Counted from the stretch's first letter, positions 30,215-40,663 are shown. The stretch is 64,000 nucleotides of DNA from Halomonas sp. MCCC 1A13316 (GCF_014931605.1 NZ_CP053382.1:1-64000); one strand, 5' to 3'. Notes: generated from the sequence alone by a model not told the origin. Made by a program: numbers and translations.

Positions 30215-31426
30215 ATGACAGTGGAGACCGGGCGTCAGGTCGATATCGCCATCGTCGGAGGTGGTCTGGTGGGGGCCAGCCTGGCCTGCGCCCTGGCCCC
30301 GTTGATCGAGCGTCACGGCCTGACGGTTGCCGTGATCGAGACGGCTCCCATCCTCGACAGCACCGCGGCGCCCTGGCAGCCCAGCTTCGATGCACGCTCA
30401 AGCGCGATTGCCCAAGGCTCGGCGGAGCGCTTTCGCGCCATGGGTCTGTGGCCGACGATGGCCGAGCAGGCGGCACCCATCCTGCGTATCCACGTCAGCG
30501 AAAGAGGCCGCCTGGGCGTGACCCGGCTCACCGCGGCCGAACTCGACAAGACGGCACTGGGTTACGTCATTCCCAATGCATGGATGGGACGCGTGCTGCA
30601 TCGACGCCTGGCTGAGCTGCCCCTCGATTGGCACTGTCCGGCCAGCGTGGAGACGATCGTGCCCGAGGCGGAGGGATATCGACTCGCTCTCTCCAATGGC
30701 TGTACGCTGCGGGCCGGCCTGACGGTGCTGGCCGATGGTGGGCGCTCGGGGCTCAAGGAGCAGTTGGGCATCGGCAGCGACTCGGCGCCATACGACCAGG
30801 TAGCGCTGATTGCCAACGTCGAGATGAGCCAGCCCCACGATGGTGTCGCCTACGAGCGCTTCACCCGGGAGGGGCCGATTGCCCTGTTGCCGCTGACAGG
30901 GCAACAGATGACGCTGATCTGGACCCACACCGCAGGGCGTGAAAAAGCCCGGTTGGCGCTCGGCGATGGCGATTTCCTGACTGAATTGCAGCGGGCCTTC
31001 GGCGACCGGGCCGGGCGCTTCCGTCGCGTCGGCAGTCGGCATGCCTATCCGCTGACGCTGGTCACGGCGCGGGAAACCATTCGCCCGGGGTTAGCAGTGC
31101 TGGGGAATGCCGCCCATTCGCTGCATCCAGTGGCCGGGCAGGGCTTCAATCTGGCGCTGCGCGGTGTGACCGACCTGGTGGCCGCGCTGGAGCAGGCGCT
31201 GGCCAGCGGCGAGTCGCTCGGCGGTATGCTTGCCCTGCGTGACTTCGAGGCCAGGCGCATCGTCGATCGGCATCAGGTGATCCGCTTCAGCGATGGCCTG
31301 GTACGCCTGTTCGGTGTTGATAATGGCCTGCTGGCGCATGCCCGCGCGGCGGGGCTGGTAGGGCTCAACCTGATCGGTCCGCTGCGCCGGGGGTTGGCAC
31401 GCCGAGCCATGGGCCTGGAGCGCTGA
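30215..31426 (+). CDS. ubiH: 2-octaprenyl-6-methoxyphenol hydroxylase
   Basis: FAD monooxygenase of ubiquinone synthesis, 403 residues. Dinucleotide motif VDIAIVGGGLVGASLACAL near residue 10, ADGGRSGLKEQL (DG motif) near 174 and GNAAHSLHPVAGQGFNLALRG near 296. UbiH hydroxylates C1 of the ring. Neighbours pepP and ubiI support the assignment. No clear ribosome binding site precedes the ATG; a short GGGCCG/CGGCCC hairpin lies at 30191-30208. Confidence 0.92.
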   Translation: MTVETGRQVDIAIVGGGLVGASLACALAPLIERHGLTVAVIETAPILDSTAAPWQPSFDARSSAIAQGSAERFRAMGLWPTMAEQAAPILRIHVSERGRLGVTRLTAAELDKTALGYVIPNAWMGRVLHRRLAELPLDWHCPASVETIVPEAEGYRLALSNGCTLRAGLTVLADGGRSGLKEQLGIGSDSAPYDQVALIANVEMSQPHDGVAYERFTREGPIALLPLTGQQMTLIWTHTAGREKARLALGDGDFLTELQRAFGDRAGRFRRVGSRHAYPLTLVTARETIRPGLAVLGNAAHSLHPVAGQGFNLALRGVTDLVAALEQALASGESLGGMLALRDFEARRIVDRHQVIRFSDGLVRLFGVDNGLLAHARAAGLVGLNLIGPLRRGLARRAMGLER

Positions 31427-31491
31427 GGCGACATCGAGATCACGGACCGTACAGGGCCGGCTGCGGACGGCCGAGAGCGAGAGAGTGAGCA

Positions 31492-32739
31492 ATGACGAAA
31501 ACGGCGGAACAGCCGACAACGCACTTCGAGGTCATCGTGGTGGGCGGTGGCATGGTAGGCGCCGCACTGGCGGCGCTGCTGGGTCAGGCGGGAGTCGCGG
31601 TGGCACTGCTCGACGCGCGCCGCGCGCCGCTGGCCGCCGAAGCGGTGGGAAGGGGGCTACCGGCGATGCGCGTCAGTGCCTTGACGCCGGTCTCCCAACG
31701 GCTGCTCGAAGGCCTCGGGGCCTGGTCCTGGATGGCGGCACGCCGGGTGACTCCCTACCGCTTCATGCAGGTATGGGACGGTGAGGGCAGCGGTGAGGTG
31801 AGTTTCTCGGCGGAGCAGGCCGGCGTGCCGCTGCTCGGACATATCGTCGAGAACGACGTGATCCTGGCGGCCCTCGAGAGGAGGCTGGCCGAACTCCACA
31901 CGGTCTCCGTGCAGCTGGGCACGCGGGTGACCGGATTGCACGAGGGGACTGCGGGGCGTGAGGTGGCGCTCGAGGACGGCCGTCTGCTGTTGGCGCCACT
32001 GGTGGTGGCGGCCGATGGTGCGCACTCGCCGCTCCGCGAAAGCGCGGGAATCACGGTGCAGGCGCAAGATACAGGCCATGTGGCCGTGGTGACCACGGTG
32101 CATACCGAGTGCAATCATGGCGGCGTGGCGCGCCAGGTCTTCCTGGCCACGGGTCCGCTGGCGTTCCTGCCGCTGACGGTGGCGGGCGACGAGCGCTACT
32201 GCTCGATCGTCTGGTCGACCTCGCCCGAGGAGGCCGCACGATTGACGGCGCTTACTCCCGAGGCGCTGGGCCGTGAACTGGAATCAGCCTTCGAGGCTCG
32301 GCTGGGCGCGGTGGAAGTCGTCGACCGCGCATTGGCGGTGCCGCTGACCCAGCGTCATGCCGAGCATTACGTGCAGACCGGCTTCGCCCTGGTGGGCGAT
32401 GCGGCCCACAGCATCCATCCGCTGGCGGGGCAGGGCGTGAACCTGGGGCTGATGGATGCCGCGGTGCTGGCCGAGGAACTGCTCGTCGCACGCCGTCGCG
32501 GTATTCCCTTGGGAGAGTTGCGCATGTTGGAGCGTTATTCGCGCCGTCGCCGTGGCGACAACGCCGCGATGCTGGCGCTGATGGACGGCTTTCGCCTGTT
32601 GTTCGGGGCCCGTCATCCGGCGTTGACACTGCTGCGTAACCTGGGGCTTTCCGGTGTCGATCGGCTCACGCCGGTCAAGCGGGTGATCATGCAGCAGGCG
32701 ATCGGCCAGCGAGGAACGCTGCCGACCTCCTGTCGCTGA
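31492..32739 (+). CDS. ubiI: 2-octaprenylphenol hydroxylase (VisC/UbiI type)
   Basis: Second flavin monooxygenase of the same family, 415 residues. It has VIVVGGGMVGAALAALLGQ near residue 13, ADGAHSPLRESAGI near 173 and GDAAHSIHPLAGQGVNLGL near 301. By position directly after ubiH it corresponds to E. coli ubiI/visC, which hydroxylates C5. UbiF-like activity (C6) cannot be excluded from sequence alone. It is convergent with ctpA, with nine bases between the stops. Confidence 0.88.
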   Translation: MTKTAEQPTTHFEVIVVGGGMVGAALAALLGQAGVAVALLDARRAPLAAEAVGRGLPAMRVSALTPVSQRLLEGLGAWSWMAARRVTPYRFMQVWDGEGSGEVSFSAEQAGVPLLGHIVENDVILAALERRLAELHTVSVQLGTRVTGLHEGTAGREVALEDGRLLLAPLVVAADGAHSPLRESAGITVQAQDTGHVAVVTTVHTECNHGGVARQVFLATGPLAFLPLTVAGDERYCSIVWSTSPEEAARLTALTPEALGRELESAFEARLGAVEVVDRALAVPLTQRHAEHYVQTGFALVGDAAHSIHPLAGQGVNLGLMDAAVLAEELLVARRRGIPLGELRMLERYSRRRRGDNAAMLALMDGFRLLFGARHPALTLLRNLGLSGVDRLTPVKRVIMQQAIGQRGTLPTSCR

Positions 32740-32748
32740 GCGGCAGCC

Positions 32749-34056
32749 CTAGCGTTCGCGGCGCTCCAGGACGTTGAGCGCCTTGAGCAGGTTGAGCGCC
32801 TCACCGAGCTGGTAGTCCTCGCGCAGGCGCTCGGCCAGCTCGCGGTCGGTCGTCCGCGCCTCGCTGCTGGAGCGCAGATGGCCTTCCAGGTCGGCCTCGC
32901 GCAGCTGGCGGCTGCCCTCGGTTACTTCGACCCGGCCGCGTACGACGGTGACGTCGGGCTCGATGCCGAGCGCCTGGATCGAGCGACCGTTGGGCGTGTA
33001 GTAGAGCGCCGTGGTCAGCTTCAGCCCCTCGCCATTGCCCAGCGGCATGACCTGTTGCACCGAGCCCTTGCCGAAGCTCTCGGTGCCCATGATCACGCCG
33101 CGGCGCTGGTCCTGCAGCGCTCCGGCGACGATTTCCGCCGCCGAGGCACTGCCGCTATTGATCAACACCACCAGCGGCACGTCGGGGGCCGCCGTCTCGC
33201 GGCTGGCCGAAAAGCGCATCTGGGTATCGGGCAGGCGGCCTTCGGTGTACACCACCAGGCCGCTCTCGAGGAAGGCGTCGGCCACGGCCACGGCGGCCTG
33301 CAGCACGCCGCCGGGGTTGTTGCGCAGGTCCAGAATCAGGCCCTGCAATGCGCCGTCGCGTTCCAGCCGGCGGATGGCAGCGTCGACTTGTTCGCCGGTG
33401 CGGCTCTGGAACTGGCTGACGCGCAGGTAGCCGTAGCCGCTTTCCAGGATTTCGCTGCGCACGCTTTCGGTACGAATGTTCTCTCGGGTCAGCGTCACGT
33501 CGAGGGGGGCATCTTCGCCGCTGCGCAGAATGGTAAGGTCAATCTCGCTGCCCGCCTCGCCACGCATCAGGGTCACGGCCTCCTGTAGCGACAGGCCTTC
33601 GGTGGGCGTGCCGTCGATGCTCAGGATGACGTCACGGGCCTGCAGGCCGGCGCGTGCGGCAGGGGTGTCGTCGATCGGCGTGATCACCGTCAGACGCCCA
33701 TCCTCGAGGCCGACCTCGATGCCGATACCGCCGAATTCGCCCTCGGTCGACTCCCGCAGGCTCTGGAACTCTTCGCTGTCGAGGTAGGCGGAGTGGGGGT
33801 CGAGCTCGCTGAGCATACCGCGCATGGCGTTGCGCAGCAGCGTGCTGTCGTCGACCTCCTCCACGTAGGCTCGTTTGATGCGCTCGAAGACTTCGGCGAA
33901 GGTCTGGATATCCTCCAGCGGCAGTTCGTCCGTCGCCGGCTCGGTTTGCGCATCGGCCGGGGCAGGCACGAGGGGCAGGGCCAGCAGCGCCGTCGGCAGC
34001 AGCGCCGCCAGCAAGCGTCGTGGTGCGGGCAGTAGGCGGGCAAGGCGTGAAGGCAT
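32749..34056 (-). CDS. ctpA: Carboxy-terminal processing peptidase, S41 family
   Basis: Periplasmic serine protease, 435 residues from ATG 34056 (GGAG five bases upstream). The signal peptide (LLAALLPTALLALPLVPAPADA) is followed by a PDZ domain (about 105-195) with EGEFGGIGIEVGLEDGRL. The peptidase core has LRNNPGGVLQAAV, the catalytic serine region INSGSASAAEIVAGAL and the lysine in ESFGKGSVQQV. It likely degrades envelope substrates such as cell-wall hydrolases. It forms an operon-like run with envC and gpmI, an order shared with pseudomonads. Confidence 0.93.
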   Translation of the reverse strand: MPSRLARLLPAPRRLLAALLPTALLALPLVPAPADAQTEPATDELPLEDIQTFAEVFERIKRAYVEEVDDSTLLRNAMRGMLSELDPHSAYLDSEEFQSLRESTEGEFGGIGIEVGLEDGRLTVITPIDDTPAARAGLQARDVILSIDGTPTEGLSLQEAVTLMRGEAGSEIDLTILRSGEDAPLDVTLTRENIRTESVRSEILESGYGYLRVSQFQSRTGEQVDAAIRRLERDGALQGLILDLRNNPGGVLQAAVAVADAFLESGLVVYTEGRLPDTQMRFSASRETAAPDVPLVVLINSGSASAAEIVAGALQDQRRGVIMGTESFGKGSVQQVMPLGNGEGLKLTTALYYTPNGRSIQALGIEPDVTVVRGRVEVTEGSRQLREADLEGHLRSSSEARTTDRELAERLREDYQLGEALNLLKALNVLERRER

Positions 34057-34127
34057 GCGAACTCCGCTGTTTCGAGGCGAGGCCGTCCAGCATATCCCGT
34101 GGTCCGGGCCTTGTGAAATCTCTCTCG

Positions 34128-35279
34128 TCATCTGCGTGCGATCCAGGCCTGGGGGTCGATGGGGTCGCCGTTACGGCGAACTTCGAAGTAGAGCGCCGGC
34201 GTGGTATGGCCGCCACTGTTGCCTACCGTGCCGACGGCGTCGCCGCGCGCGATGGGTTGGCCGACCTCGACGCTGAAGTGCTGAAGGTGAGCATAGAGGG
34301 TCATGATGTTGTCGCCGTGATCGAGTATCAACAGGTTGCCGAAGCCCCGCATCCAGTCGGCAAACACCACGCGCCCGGCATGCACCGACTCGACTGGCGT
34401 GCCCTCCCGGGCCTCGATCAGGATGCCGTTGTGGTGTACGCCGTCGTCGCGACGGAAGCGCGAGGCGACGTTGCCCTCTACCGGCCAGGGCAGGTCGCCC
34501 TGGGTGCGTTCGATGGCCGTTGAGGGCGGCGGACGCTCCAGCCGGGCGAGCTCCTCGCGCACGCGCTCGAGCATCTGCTCTGCTTCGCTGCGATCGCGTT
34601 CGAGGCGCTCCAGGCGCGATTGCTCGTCGCTGTAGCGCGAGTCCAGCTCCGCCAGCAGGCGCTCGCGTTCGGCCACGCGTTCGGTCAGCTCACCGCTTCG
34701 CTCGGCCAGCTCGTCGGCCAGGCTATCCAGCCGCTCGCCGCGGATCTGCTGTTCGCGGCGATTCTCGGCCAGCTCGGCATCGAGCCGGGCGATCTCGTCG
34801 AGCCGCTCATTGCGTGCCCGAGCCAGGCGATTCAGATAGGTCTGTAGCCGGTCGAGCCGGGCCGGGTCGTCCTGATTGAGCAGCAACTTGAGCTGTGGCG
34901 TGAGGCCCAGGCGGTAGAGTGCATCCAGTTGAACATTGAGCGCCTCGACCTGTTCGGCGCGCTCGTCCTGCAGCGCGCCACGGGCGGACTCGAGTGCGTC
35001 GATCTCGTCGGCGAGGCGGCGGCGGTCGGCCTGGATGGCGTCCAGCCGGCGGTGAGTCTCGGCCAGGGCGGTTTCCACGTCGCGCAACTCACGGGAGGCC
35101 TCGTCCTGGGCCTGGCGCGTCTGGCCGAGGCGCCGGTTGACCGCCTGGATTTCGCTGCCGATGGCGTCGAGACGCTCGCGAGCATCCCGTTCGCTGGGCT
35201 GGGCGCTGGCCAGCTCCGTCAGCAGGGCCAGGGCCACCAGCACGGCCCCCAAGGCGTGGTACTGACGGGTTCGGGTCAT
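34128..35279 (-). CDS. envC: Murein hydrolase activator EnvC
   Basis: 383 residues: a signal peptide (to about residue 27), a long coiled coil (about 30-250, rich in Glu, Arg, Leu) and a C-terminal LytM domain (275-383). The LytM metal site is degenerate. HxxxD has become HHNGI, and the HxH motif has become ALYFE, as in E. coli EnvC, which activates amidases AmiA/B at the septum instead of cutting murein itself. It lies between ctpA and gpmI. Confidence 0.93.
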   Translation of the reverse strand: MTRTRQYHALGAVLVALALLTELASAQPSERDARERLDAIGSEIQAVNRRLGQTRQAQDEASRELRDVETALAETHRRLDAIQADRRRLADEIDALESARGALQDERAEQVEALNVQLDALYRLGLTPQLKLLLNQDDPARLDRLQTYLNRLARARNERLDEIARLDAELAENRREQQIRGERLDSLADELAERSGELTERVAERERLLAELDSRYSDEQSRLERLERDRSEAEQMLERVREELARLERPPPSTAIERTQGDLPWPVEGNVASRFRRDDGVHHNGILIEAREGTPVESVHAGRVVFADWMRGFGNLLILDHGDNIMTLYAHLQHFSVEVGQPIARGDAVGTVGNSGGHTTPALYFEVRRNGDPIDPQAWIARR

Positions 35280-35301
35280 GGCAGGCAGGGCTTGTGCTCG
35301 A

Positions 35302-36870
35302 TCATGCCGGCTCGATCAGCACCCGTCCGCTCATCTCCTCGGGAATCGGCTGGTCCATCATGGTCAGCAGCGTCGGTGCGATGTCGCACAGACGGCCATC
35401 GTCGAGCAGCCGGACGGCACGCGGGCCGACATAGATCAGCGGTACCTCGAAGGTGGTGTGGGCGGTCTGGGTCACGCCGGTGGCGGGATTGACCATCTGC
35501 TCGGCGTTGCCGTGGTCGGCGGTGATCAGGCAGGCGCCATCGGCGCGCTCGATCGCCTTCACCACGCGGCCGACGCAGGCATCCACCGTCTCGATCGCCT
35601 TGACCGCGGCGTTGAAGTCGCCGGTGTGGCCGACCATGTCGCCGTTGGCGTAGTTGCACACGATCAGATCGTAGCGGCCGGAATCGATCGCCTCGACCAG
35701 GCGGTCGGTCACTTCCTCGGCGCTCATTTCCGGCTTCTCGTCGTAGGTCTTGACGTCCTGCGGCGAGGGCACCAGCACGCGGGTTTCGCCCTCGAACTCG
35801 GCTTCACGACCGCCGGAGAAGAAGAAGGTGACGTGGGCGTACTTCTCGGTTTCGGCGATGCGCAGTTGGGTCAGGCCGCGGCTTTCCATCACTTCGCCCA
35901 GGGTGTTGTGCAGATCGGCCGGCGGGAAGGCGGCAGGGGCGGGAATGTCGGCGGCGTACTGGGTCAGCGTGACCAGGCTGCCACCGGCCAGCGTCGGGCG
36001 CGCGCGGCGCGTAAAGCCGCTGAAACCGTCCTCGACGAAGGCGCGGGTGAGCTCGCGTGCGCGGTCGGCGCGGAAGTTCATGAAGATCGCGGCGTCGCCG
36101 TCGGCGATAGGCGCCGGCCCCTCGCCATCGCGGATGACGGTGGCAGAGACGAATTCGTCGTTCTCGCCGCGCTCGTAGGCGGCGCGCAGGCCCTGTTCGG
36201 CGCTGGAGGCCTCGAATTCGCCGACGCCTTCGGTGAGCAGCCGATAGGCCTTTTCGACGCGATCCCAGCGGTTGTCGCGGTCCATGGCGAAGTAGCGGCC
36301 GATGACCGAGGCGACGAAGCCGTTGTCGGCACCGACCAGCTCGGCGAGCCGGGCGTTGGTGCGCTCGATGGAGGCCAGCGCGCTGCGCGGCGCCGTATCG
36401 CGGCCATCGAGGAAGCCATGCACGTAGATGCGCTGGGCGCCGCGGCGGGTGGCCAGTTCGGCCATAGCCAGAATATGGTCCTCATGGCTGTGCACGCCGC
36501 CCGGCGAGAGCAGGCCCAGCAGATGCACGGCACGGCCTGCGGTCACGGCCGCATCGATGGCGTCGGTCAGCGCCGCGATGATGTCGAGGTCACCGTCCTC
36601 GATCGCCTTGGTGATCCGGGTGAGTTCCTGATACACCACCCGGCCCGCACCCAGGTTCATGTGGCCGACCTCGGAGTTGCCCATCTGCCCTTCGGGCAGG
36701 CCCACGTACTTGCCGTCGGTGTGCAGCAGCGCATGGGGGCGCTCCTGCCACAGGCGATCCATGTTAGGGGTGCGCGCGGCGGCCACGGCATTGTCGGTGG
36801 GGTCGGGGTTGTGACCGTATCCATCGAGAATGATCAGGGCGACAGGGCGTGGGGCGGTCTGGGTCGTCAT
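35302..36870 (-). CDS. gpmI: 2,3-bisphosphoglycerate-independent phosphoglycerate mutase
   Basis: iPGM, 522 residues from ATG 36870 ([21 protein letters not shown]). It interconverts 3- and 2-phosphoglycerate with two Mn ions. The phosphoserine motif is in [19 protein letters not shown]. Metal ligands lie in DYGHN-like (ILDGYGHN), [24 protein letters not shown] and [10 protein letters not shown]. The family's usual length is about 510. An in-frame extension to 36951 lacks homology. Confidence 0.96.
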   Translation of the reverse strand: MTTQTAPRPVALIILDGYGHNPDPTDNAVAAARTPNMDRLWQERPHALLHTDGKYVGLPEGQMGNSEVGHMNLGAGRVVYQELTRITKAIEDGDLDIIAALTDAIDAAVTAGRAVHLLGLLSPGGVHSHEDHILAMAELATRRGAQRIYVHGFLDGRDTAPRSALASIERTNARLAELVGADNGFVASVIGRYFAMDRDNRWDRVEKAYRLLTEGVGEFEASSAEQGLRAAYERGENDEFVSATVIRDGEGPAPIADGDAAIFMNFRADRARELTRAFVEDGFSGFTRRARPTLAGGSLVTLTQYAADIPAPAAFPPADLHNTLGEVMESRGLTQLRIAETEKYAHVTFFFSGGREAEFEGETRVLVPSPQDVKTYDEKPEMSAEEVTDRLVEAIDSGRYDLIVCNYANGDMVGHTGDFNAAVKAIETVDACVGRVVKAIERADGACLITADHGNAEQMVNPATGVTQTAHTTFEVPLIYVGPRAVRLLDDGRLCDIAPTLLTMMDQPIPEEMSGRVLIEPA

Positions 36871-37193
36871 GGGGATGTGGGCCTCTTGAGCGTGATGGGC
36901 GCGACAGCGGGCCGTCCGGGAGGCTGTCCGCACCTGCCTGGCTTGCTGCAAAAACGTGGCGGCGGGGTCCTGCGTCGATTCCGGACCGCTCGAGACAGGC
37001 GCCTGGACGACGGGGGTCGCGACTTGAGTCGGCTTGCGGCATCATAACGCACGGTCAGGCGAGCGTCATGGTCCCGGCTCATCGTCGGCGGGTCATGCCG
37101 CGGGGTGTTGCCGCATGGTGTATACTCTCGCCTTTCGGGTGCCCTACCCTACCGATATCCTCGCTATTTTCGAAACAAGAGTGTGCCGGATCC
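36871..37193. other. Intergenic region between divergent gpmI and rhodanese gene
   Basis: 323 bases without a supported gene. A TATACT hexamer at 37121-37126 could be the -10 of the rightward rhodanese-secB-rsmE run, though no good -35 stands 17 bases before it. I see no terminator, repeat or RNA in the rest. Confidence 0.5.
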
Positions 37194-37616
37194 ATGATCG
37201 ATCAGCTGTTCGAATTCGTGCAGAACCACCCGCTTCTGGTGGGCGCTTTCCTCGTGGTGTTGACCGCCTGGGTCGCCTACGAGGTCCGCAACAGCGCTGC
37301 CAGCGGGGTATCCTCCAGCCAGGCCACCCAGCTGATCAACCGCGAGGACGCGGTCATCGTCGATACCCGCGAGGCGGGAGATTTCAAGGCCGGCCACATC
37401 GCCGGCGCGCGCAATATTCCCCAGAGCCGCATCGACGAACGCGTGGGAGAACTCGAGAAGGTCAAGGACAAGCCGATCGTCGTGGTCTGCAAGAGTGGCC
37501 AGGCATCCGGCATCACCGTGGCCAAGCTGGCCAAGGCCGGCTTCTCGAGGGTCCACAAGCTCAAGGGCGGCATGATGCAGTGGCAGGCCGACGGTCTGCC
37601 GGTGGTCAAGAAATAG
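37194..37616 (+). CDS. Membrane-anchored rhodanese-like protein (YibN type)
   Basis: 140 residues. An N-terminal membrane helix (about 11-29) is followed by a single rhodanese domain with VIVDTREAGDFKAGHIAGA near residue 54, the active-site loop CKSGQAS with C99, and a terminal KGGMMQWQADGLPV. It corresponds to E. coli YibN, next to secB there too. A sulfur transferase role is plausible; the substrate is unknown. The E. coli neighbour grxC is absent between it and secB. Confidence 0.9.
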   Translation: MIDQLFEFVQNHPLLVGAFLVVLTAWVAYEVRNSAASGVSSSQATQLINREDAVIVDTREAGDFKAGHIAGARNIPQSRIDERVGELEKVKDKPIVVVCKSGQASGITVAKLAKAGFSRVHKLKGGMMQWQADGLPVVKK

Positions 37617-37656
37617 CCAATACACAAGACGCAAGCACGCAAAAGGAACCTTTCCC

Positions 37657-38184
37657 ATGGCCGAAGAGAACAGCCAGAACGCCGCCGGCGGCAATCAGGC
37701 CGCGGCGGACCAGCAGAACAAGCAGCAGCTCCAGTTCGCCGTTCAGCGCATCTACGTCAAGGACATCTCCTTCGAGGCACCGAACTCGCCGGCGGTCTTC
37801 CAGCAGCCGTTCAAGCCCAAGGTCAGCCTGGACTTGAACACCAGCAGCAGCAAGGTCGGCGAGGATCTCTACGAGGTCACGATCAAGGTGACTGCCCAGG
37901 TTCGTCACAGCGAGGAGGGCACCACCTCCTTCCTGGCCGAGATCGAGCAGGCCGGCCTGTTCCGCATCAGCGGCATCGAGGGCGCGCAGCTCGAGCACAC
38001 GCTGGGCGCCTTCTGCCCCAACGTGCTGTTCCCCTATGCCCGCGAGTGCGTCGACAACCTGGTCAACCGCGGTGGCTTCCCGCCCCTGATGCTGGCGCCG
38101 GTCAACTTCGAGGCGATCTACGCCCAGAAGAAGAAGCGCGAGGCCGAACAGGCCCAGCAGCAGGGCGAGCAGACCACTCAGTAA
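37657..38184 (+). CDS. secB: Protein-export chaperone SecB
   Basis: SecB, 175 residues. It holds preproteins unfolded and hands them to SecA. LQFAVQRIYVKDISFEAPNSP starts the conserved core, and FCPNVLFPYARECVDNLVNRGGFPP (two shorter conserved blocks) and LAPVNFEAIYAQ follow. A Gln/Asn/Ala-rich N-terminus and a Gln-rich C-terminus are typical. AAAGGAA lies seven bases before the ATG. Confidence 0.97.
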   Translation: MAEENSQNAAGGNQAAADQQNKQQLQFAVQRIYVKDISFEAPNSPAVFQQPFKPKVSLDLNTSSSKVGEDLYEVTIKVTAQVRHSEEGTTSFLAEIEQAGLFRISGIEGAQLEHTLGAFCPNVLFPYARECVDNLVNRGGFPPLMLAPVNFEAIYAQKKKREAEQAQQQGEQTTQ

Positions 38185-38195
38185 GGCCTCGCCGC

Positions 38196-38924
38196 GTGTC
38201 AGGCCCGCGTATCCACGTCGCCGCCGACTTCACCGTCGGCGGCGACGTCGTTCTGCCCGAGGGGCCCGCGCGGCATGTGGCGCGCGTGCTGCGCCTGGGC
38301 GAAGGCGCGCCCGTACGACTCTTCGATGGCGCCGGCCACGAGGCCCGGGCGGTTATCGTCGAGGCGAGCCGTAAGCGTGTGGTGGTGTGTATCGAATCCG
38401 TCGAGGCGGGCCGCGGCGAATCGCCGCTGGCGGTGCACCTGGGCCAGGCGATTTCCAAGGGCGACCGCATGGACTACGCCATCCAGAAGGCCGTCGAGCT
38501 CGGTGTCGCCGCCATCACGCCGCTCTATACCGAGCACGGCGATGTGCGACTCAAGGGCGAGCGCGAGGCGAAGAAGCTCGCCCACTGGCAGGCCGTGGCC
38601 GCCAGCGCCTGCGAGCAGTGTGGGCGCGCCGTGGTACCTGTCGTTCATACACCCAGCACACTGCACGAATGGCTGGGCGAACGTGGCGAGATGCTGCGCC
38701 TGGTGCTGCATCCCGGTACGGCAGGCGCTCTCGAACAGGACGTCGCCCCCGCCTCAGCCGCCTTGCTGATCGGCCCCGAAGGGGGGCTCGCCGACAGCGA
38801 AGTCGAGGCCGCGATGGCCTGCGATTTTTCACTTCTTTCCCTCGGCCCGCGCATCCTGCGCACCGAGACCGCCCCGGTGGTGGCGCTGTCACTGCTGCAG
38901 TATCGCTTCGGCGATCTGGGCTGA
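38196..38924 (+). CDS. rsmE: 16S rRNA (uracil(1498)-N(3))-methyltransferase
   Basis: RsmE, 242 residues from GTG 38196, 11 bases after the secB stop. It is a SPOUT methyltransferase: an N-terminal PUA-like domain (1-70), then GQAISKGDRMDYAIQKAVELGV, the SAM knot motif LLIGPEGGLADSEVEAA near residue 190 and LGPRILRTETAPVVALSLLQ. The GTG start is chosen because upstream codons overlap secB without homology. Confidence 0.94.
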   Translation: MSGPRIHVAADFTVGGDVVLPEGPARHVARVLRLGEGAPVRLFDGAGHEARAVIVEASRKRVVVCIESVEAGRGESPLAVHLGQAISKGDRMDYAIQKAVELGVAAITPLYTEHGDVRLKGEREAKKLAHWQAVAASACEQCGRAVVPVVHTPSTLHEWLGERGEMLRLVLHPGTAGALEQDVAPASAALLIGPEGGLADSEVEAAMACDFSLLSLGPRILRTETAPVVALSLLQYRFGDLG

Positions 38925-39045
38925 ACCTTCGGACCGACAACGCCGACATTCACCAACGCTGATTTCGCATCCAAGGCGCCTGCAAGACCTTGGCCTACTC
39001 TTGTATGCTGCGCGTTGCAGGAACGACAGCCATTCATTATTTTAT

Positions 39046-39062
39046 TTGTATGATGTATGACA
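39046..39062. promoter_or_regulatory. Candidate regulator operator 1 (TGTATGA repeats)
   Basis: TTGTATGATGTATGACA contains two tandem TGTATGA heptads. It lies 65 bases before the kdgD remnant and so upstream of gudD. A related triple heptad stands before kdgD (40782). The FadR-type GntR protein of this island is the obvious candidate binder; that is inference. Confidence 0.5.
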
Positions 39063-39126
39063 GATCATCATCTAACCGCGTCGCAGGCTCAGACCAGCGA
39101 TACGGATTAACCGAAGGGAAGCATTC

Positions 39127-39291
39127 GTGAAACTTTCCAGAGCAGCAGCGGTGGATACCGAGGGCGATTGGCTGTTGGCATTTCCGTCACCGCTTTCGAC
39201 GGTGGCCGACGGCATCGACCTCGACGCGGGATGCATCGCCATCGGCGATGCCAACATCACGGCGCTGTTCAATCCGGCCCCCGTGACGTGA
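39127..39291 (+). pseudogene. Remnant of a second kdgD 5' end
   Basis: A 54-codon frame from GTG 39127, with AAGGGA upstream. Its start aligns with the start of kdgD: S-R-A-A, G-D, L-L and F-P are identical (about 10 of the first 20 residues), and the leader ATTCGTG and CTTTCCAGAGC DNA is also shared. After about 35 codons similarity fades and the frame stops. It looks like a decayed duplication of the kdgD promoter and 5' end. It could still be translated as a leader peptide ahead of gudD. Confidence 0.6.
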
Positions 39292-39337
39292 CGCACAGGC
39301 CAGACCTCTCCTTTAAGACTCACAGGTAGAATGTCTC

Positions 39338-40663
39338 ATGTTTCCCAAGATCAAGAAGATGCGCATCGTCCCGGTCGCCGGCTACGACGGCTTCCTGTTG
39401 AACCTCAGCGGTGGCCATGCGCCCTGGTTCATTCGCAGTGTGGTCATTCTCGAGGACGATGCCGGCAATCAGGGCGTCGGTGAGGCCCCCTCCAGCGCTG
39501 GCATCCTCAAGGGGGTCGAGCAGTGCCGTTCGCTGGTCGAGGGGTCGCGCGTCAACGATATCAAGCAGACCCTCAACCAGGCGCGCCTGTTGCTGGCACA
39601 GAACGGACGCGAGGAGCGCGGTCGCCAAACCTTCGACCTGCGCGTAGCCGTTCATGTCCTCACCGGCATCGAGTCGGCCCTGTACGACCTCTATGGCCAG
39701 GCGGTGCAACTGCCGGTAGCCGACCTGCTGGGCCAGTACGGCCGCCAGCGCGACGAGGTCGAGGCGCTGGGTTATCTGTTCCTGCTGGGTGATCCGGCCA
39801 AGACCGATCTGCCCTATCCCCGGCCCGTGAACCCTAGCGACGAGTGGGACGAGGTGCGATGCCGCGAGGCGCTGACTCCGGAGGCAGTCGCCGACCTGGC
39901 CAAGGCGGCCTATGCGCGCTACGGCTTCAAGGACTTCAAGCTCAAGGGCGGCGTACTGCGCGGCGAGGAGGAGGCCGACTGCATTCGCGCCCTTCACGAA
40001 GCTTTCCCCGAGGCGCGCCTGACGCTCGACCCCAACGGTGCCTGGAAGCTCGATGAGGCGGTGCGGGTGCTGGAGCCGATCAAGCACCTGCTGAGCTATG
40101 CCGAGGATCCCTGCGGTCAGGAAGAGAGCTATTCGGGGCGCGAGACCATGGCCGAGTTCAAGAAGCGCACCGGCCTGCCCACCGCGACCAACATGATCGC
40201 CACCGACTTCAAGCAACTGCAATACGCCGTGCAGCTCAACGCCGTGGACATTCCGTTGGCGGACTGCCACTTCTGGACCATGCAGGGTGCCGTCAAGGTG
40301 GGCGAGCTGTGCAATGAGTGGGGCATGACCTGGGGCTCGCACAGCAACAATCACTTCGATATTTCCCTGGCGATGATGACGCATGTGGCCGCGGCCTGCC
40401 CCGGCGAGATCACCGCCATCGATACCCACTGGATCTGGCAGGACGGCCAGCGCATCACCAAGGAGCCGTTCCGCATCCGCGACGGCAAGCTAACGGTGCC
40501 GACGACGCCGGGCCTAGGTGTCCAGGTCGACGAAGACAAGCTGATGGAGGCCCATCTCCTCTACCAGAGCCTCGACGTGACCCAGCGTAACGACGCCATG
40601 GCCATGCAGTACCTGATTCCCGGCTGGGAGTTCAATCCCAAGAAGCCGGCGCTGGTGCGCTGA
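39338..40663 (+). CDS. gudD: Glucarate dehydratase
   Basis: Enolase-superfamily glucarate dehydratase, 441 residues (E. coli 446). It turns D-glucarate into 5-keto-4-deoxyglucarate, the substrate of KdgD next door. It shows [19 protein letters not shown], the catalytic KLKGG lysine pair region near residue 205, [13 protein letters not shown] (metal Asp), [10 protein letters not shown] (metal Glu), TNMIATDF (metal Asn) and [15 protein letters not shown] (catalytic His). First intact gene of the aldarate island. Confidence 0.95.
   Translation: MFPKIKKMRIVPVAGYDGFLLNLSGGHAPWFIRSVVILEDDAGNQGVGEAPSSAGILKGVEQCRSLVEGSRVNDIKQTLNQARLLLAQNGREERGRQTFDLRVAVHVLTGIESALYDLYGQAVQLPVADLLGQYGRQRDEVEALGYLFLLGDPAKTDLPYPRPVNPSDEWDEVRCREALTPEAVADLAKAAYARYGFKDFKLKGGVLRGEEEADCIRALHEAFPEARLTLDPNGAWKLDEAVRVLEPIKHLLSYAEDPCGQEESYSGRETMAEFKKRTGLPTATNMIATDFKQLQYAVQLNAVDIPLADCHFWTMQGAVKVGELCNEWGMTWGSHSNNHFDISLAMMTHVAAACPGEITAIDTHWIWQDGQRITKEPFRIRDGKLTVPTTPGLGVQVDEDKLMEAHLLYQSLDVTQRNDAMAMQYLIPGWEFNPKKPALVR

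Noticed and set aside
36871..37193. A gene in the gpmI-rhodanese gap
   Set aside because: Frames there are extensions of neighbours without homology or ribosome binding sites.
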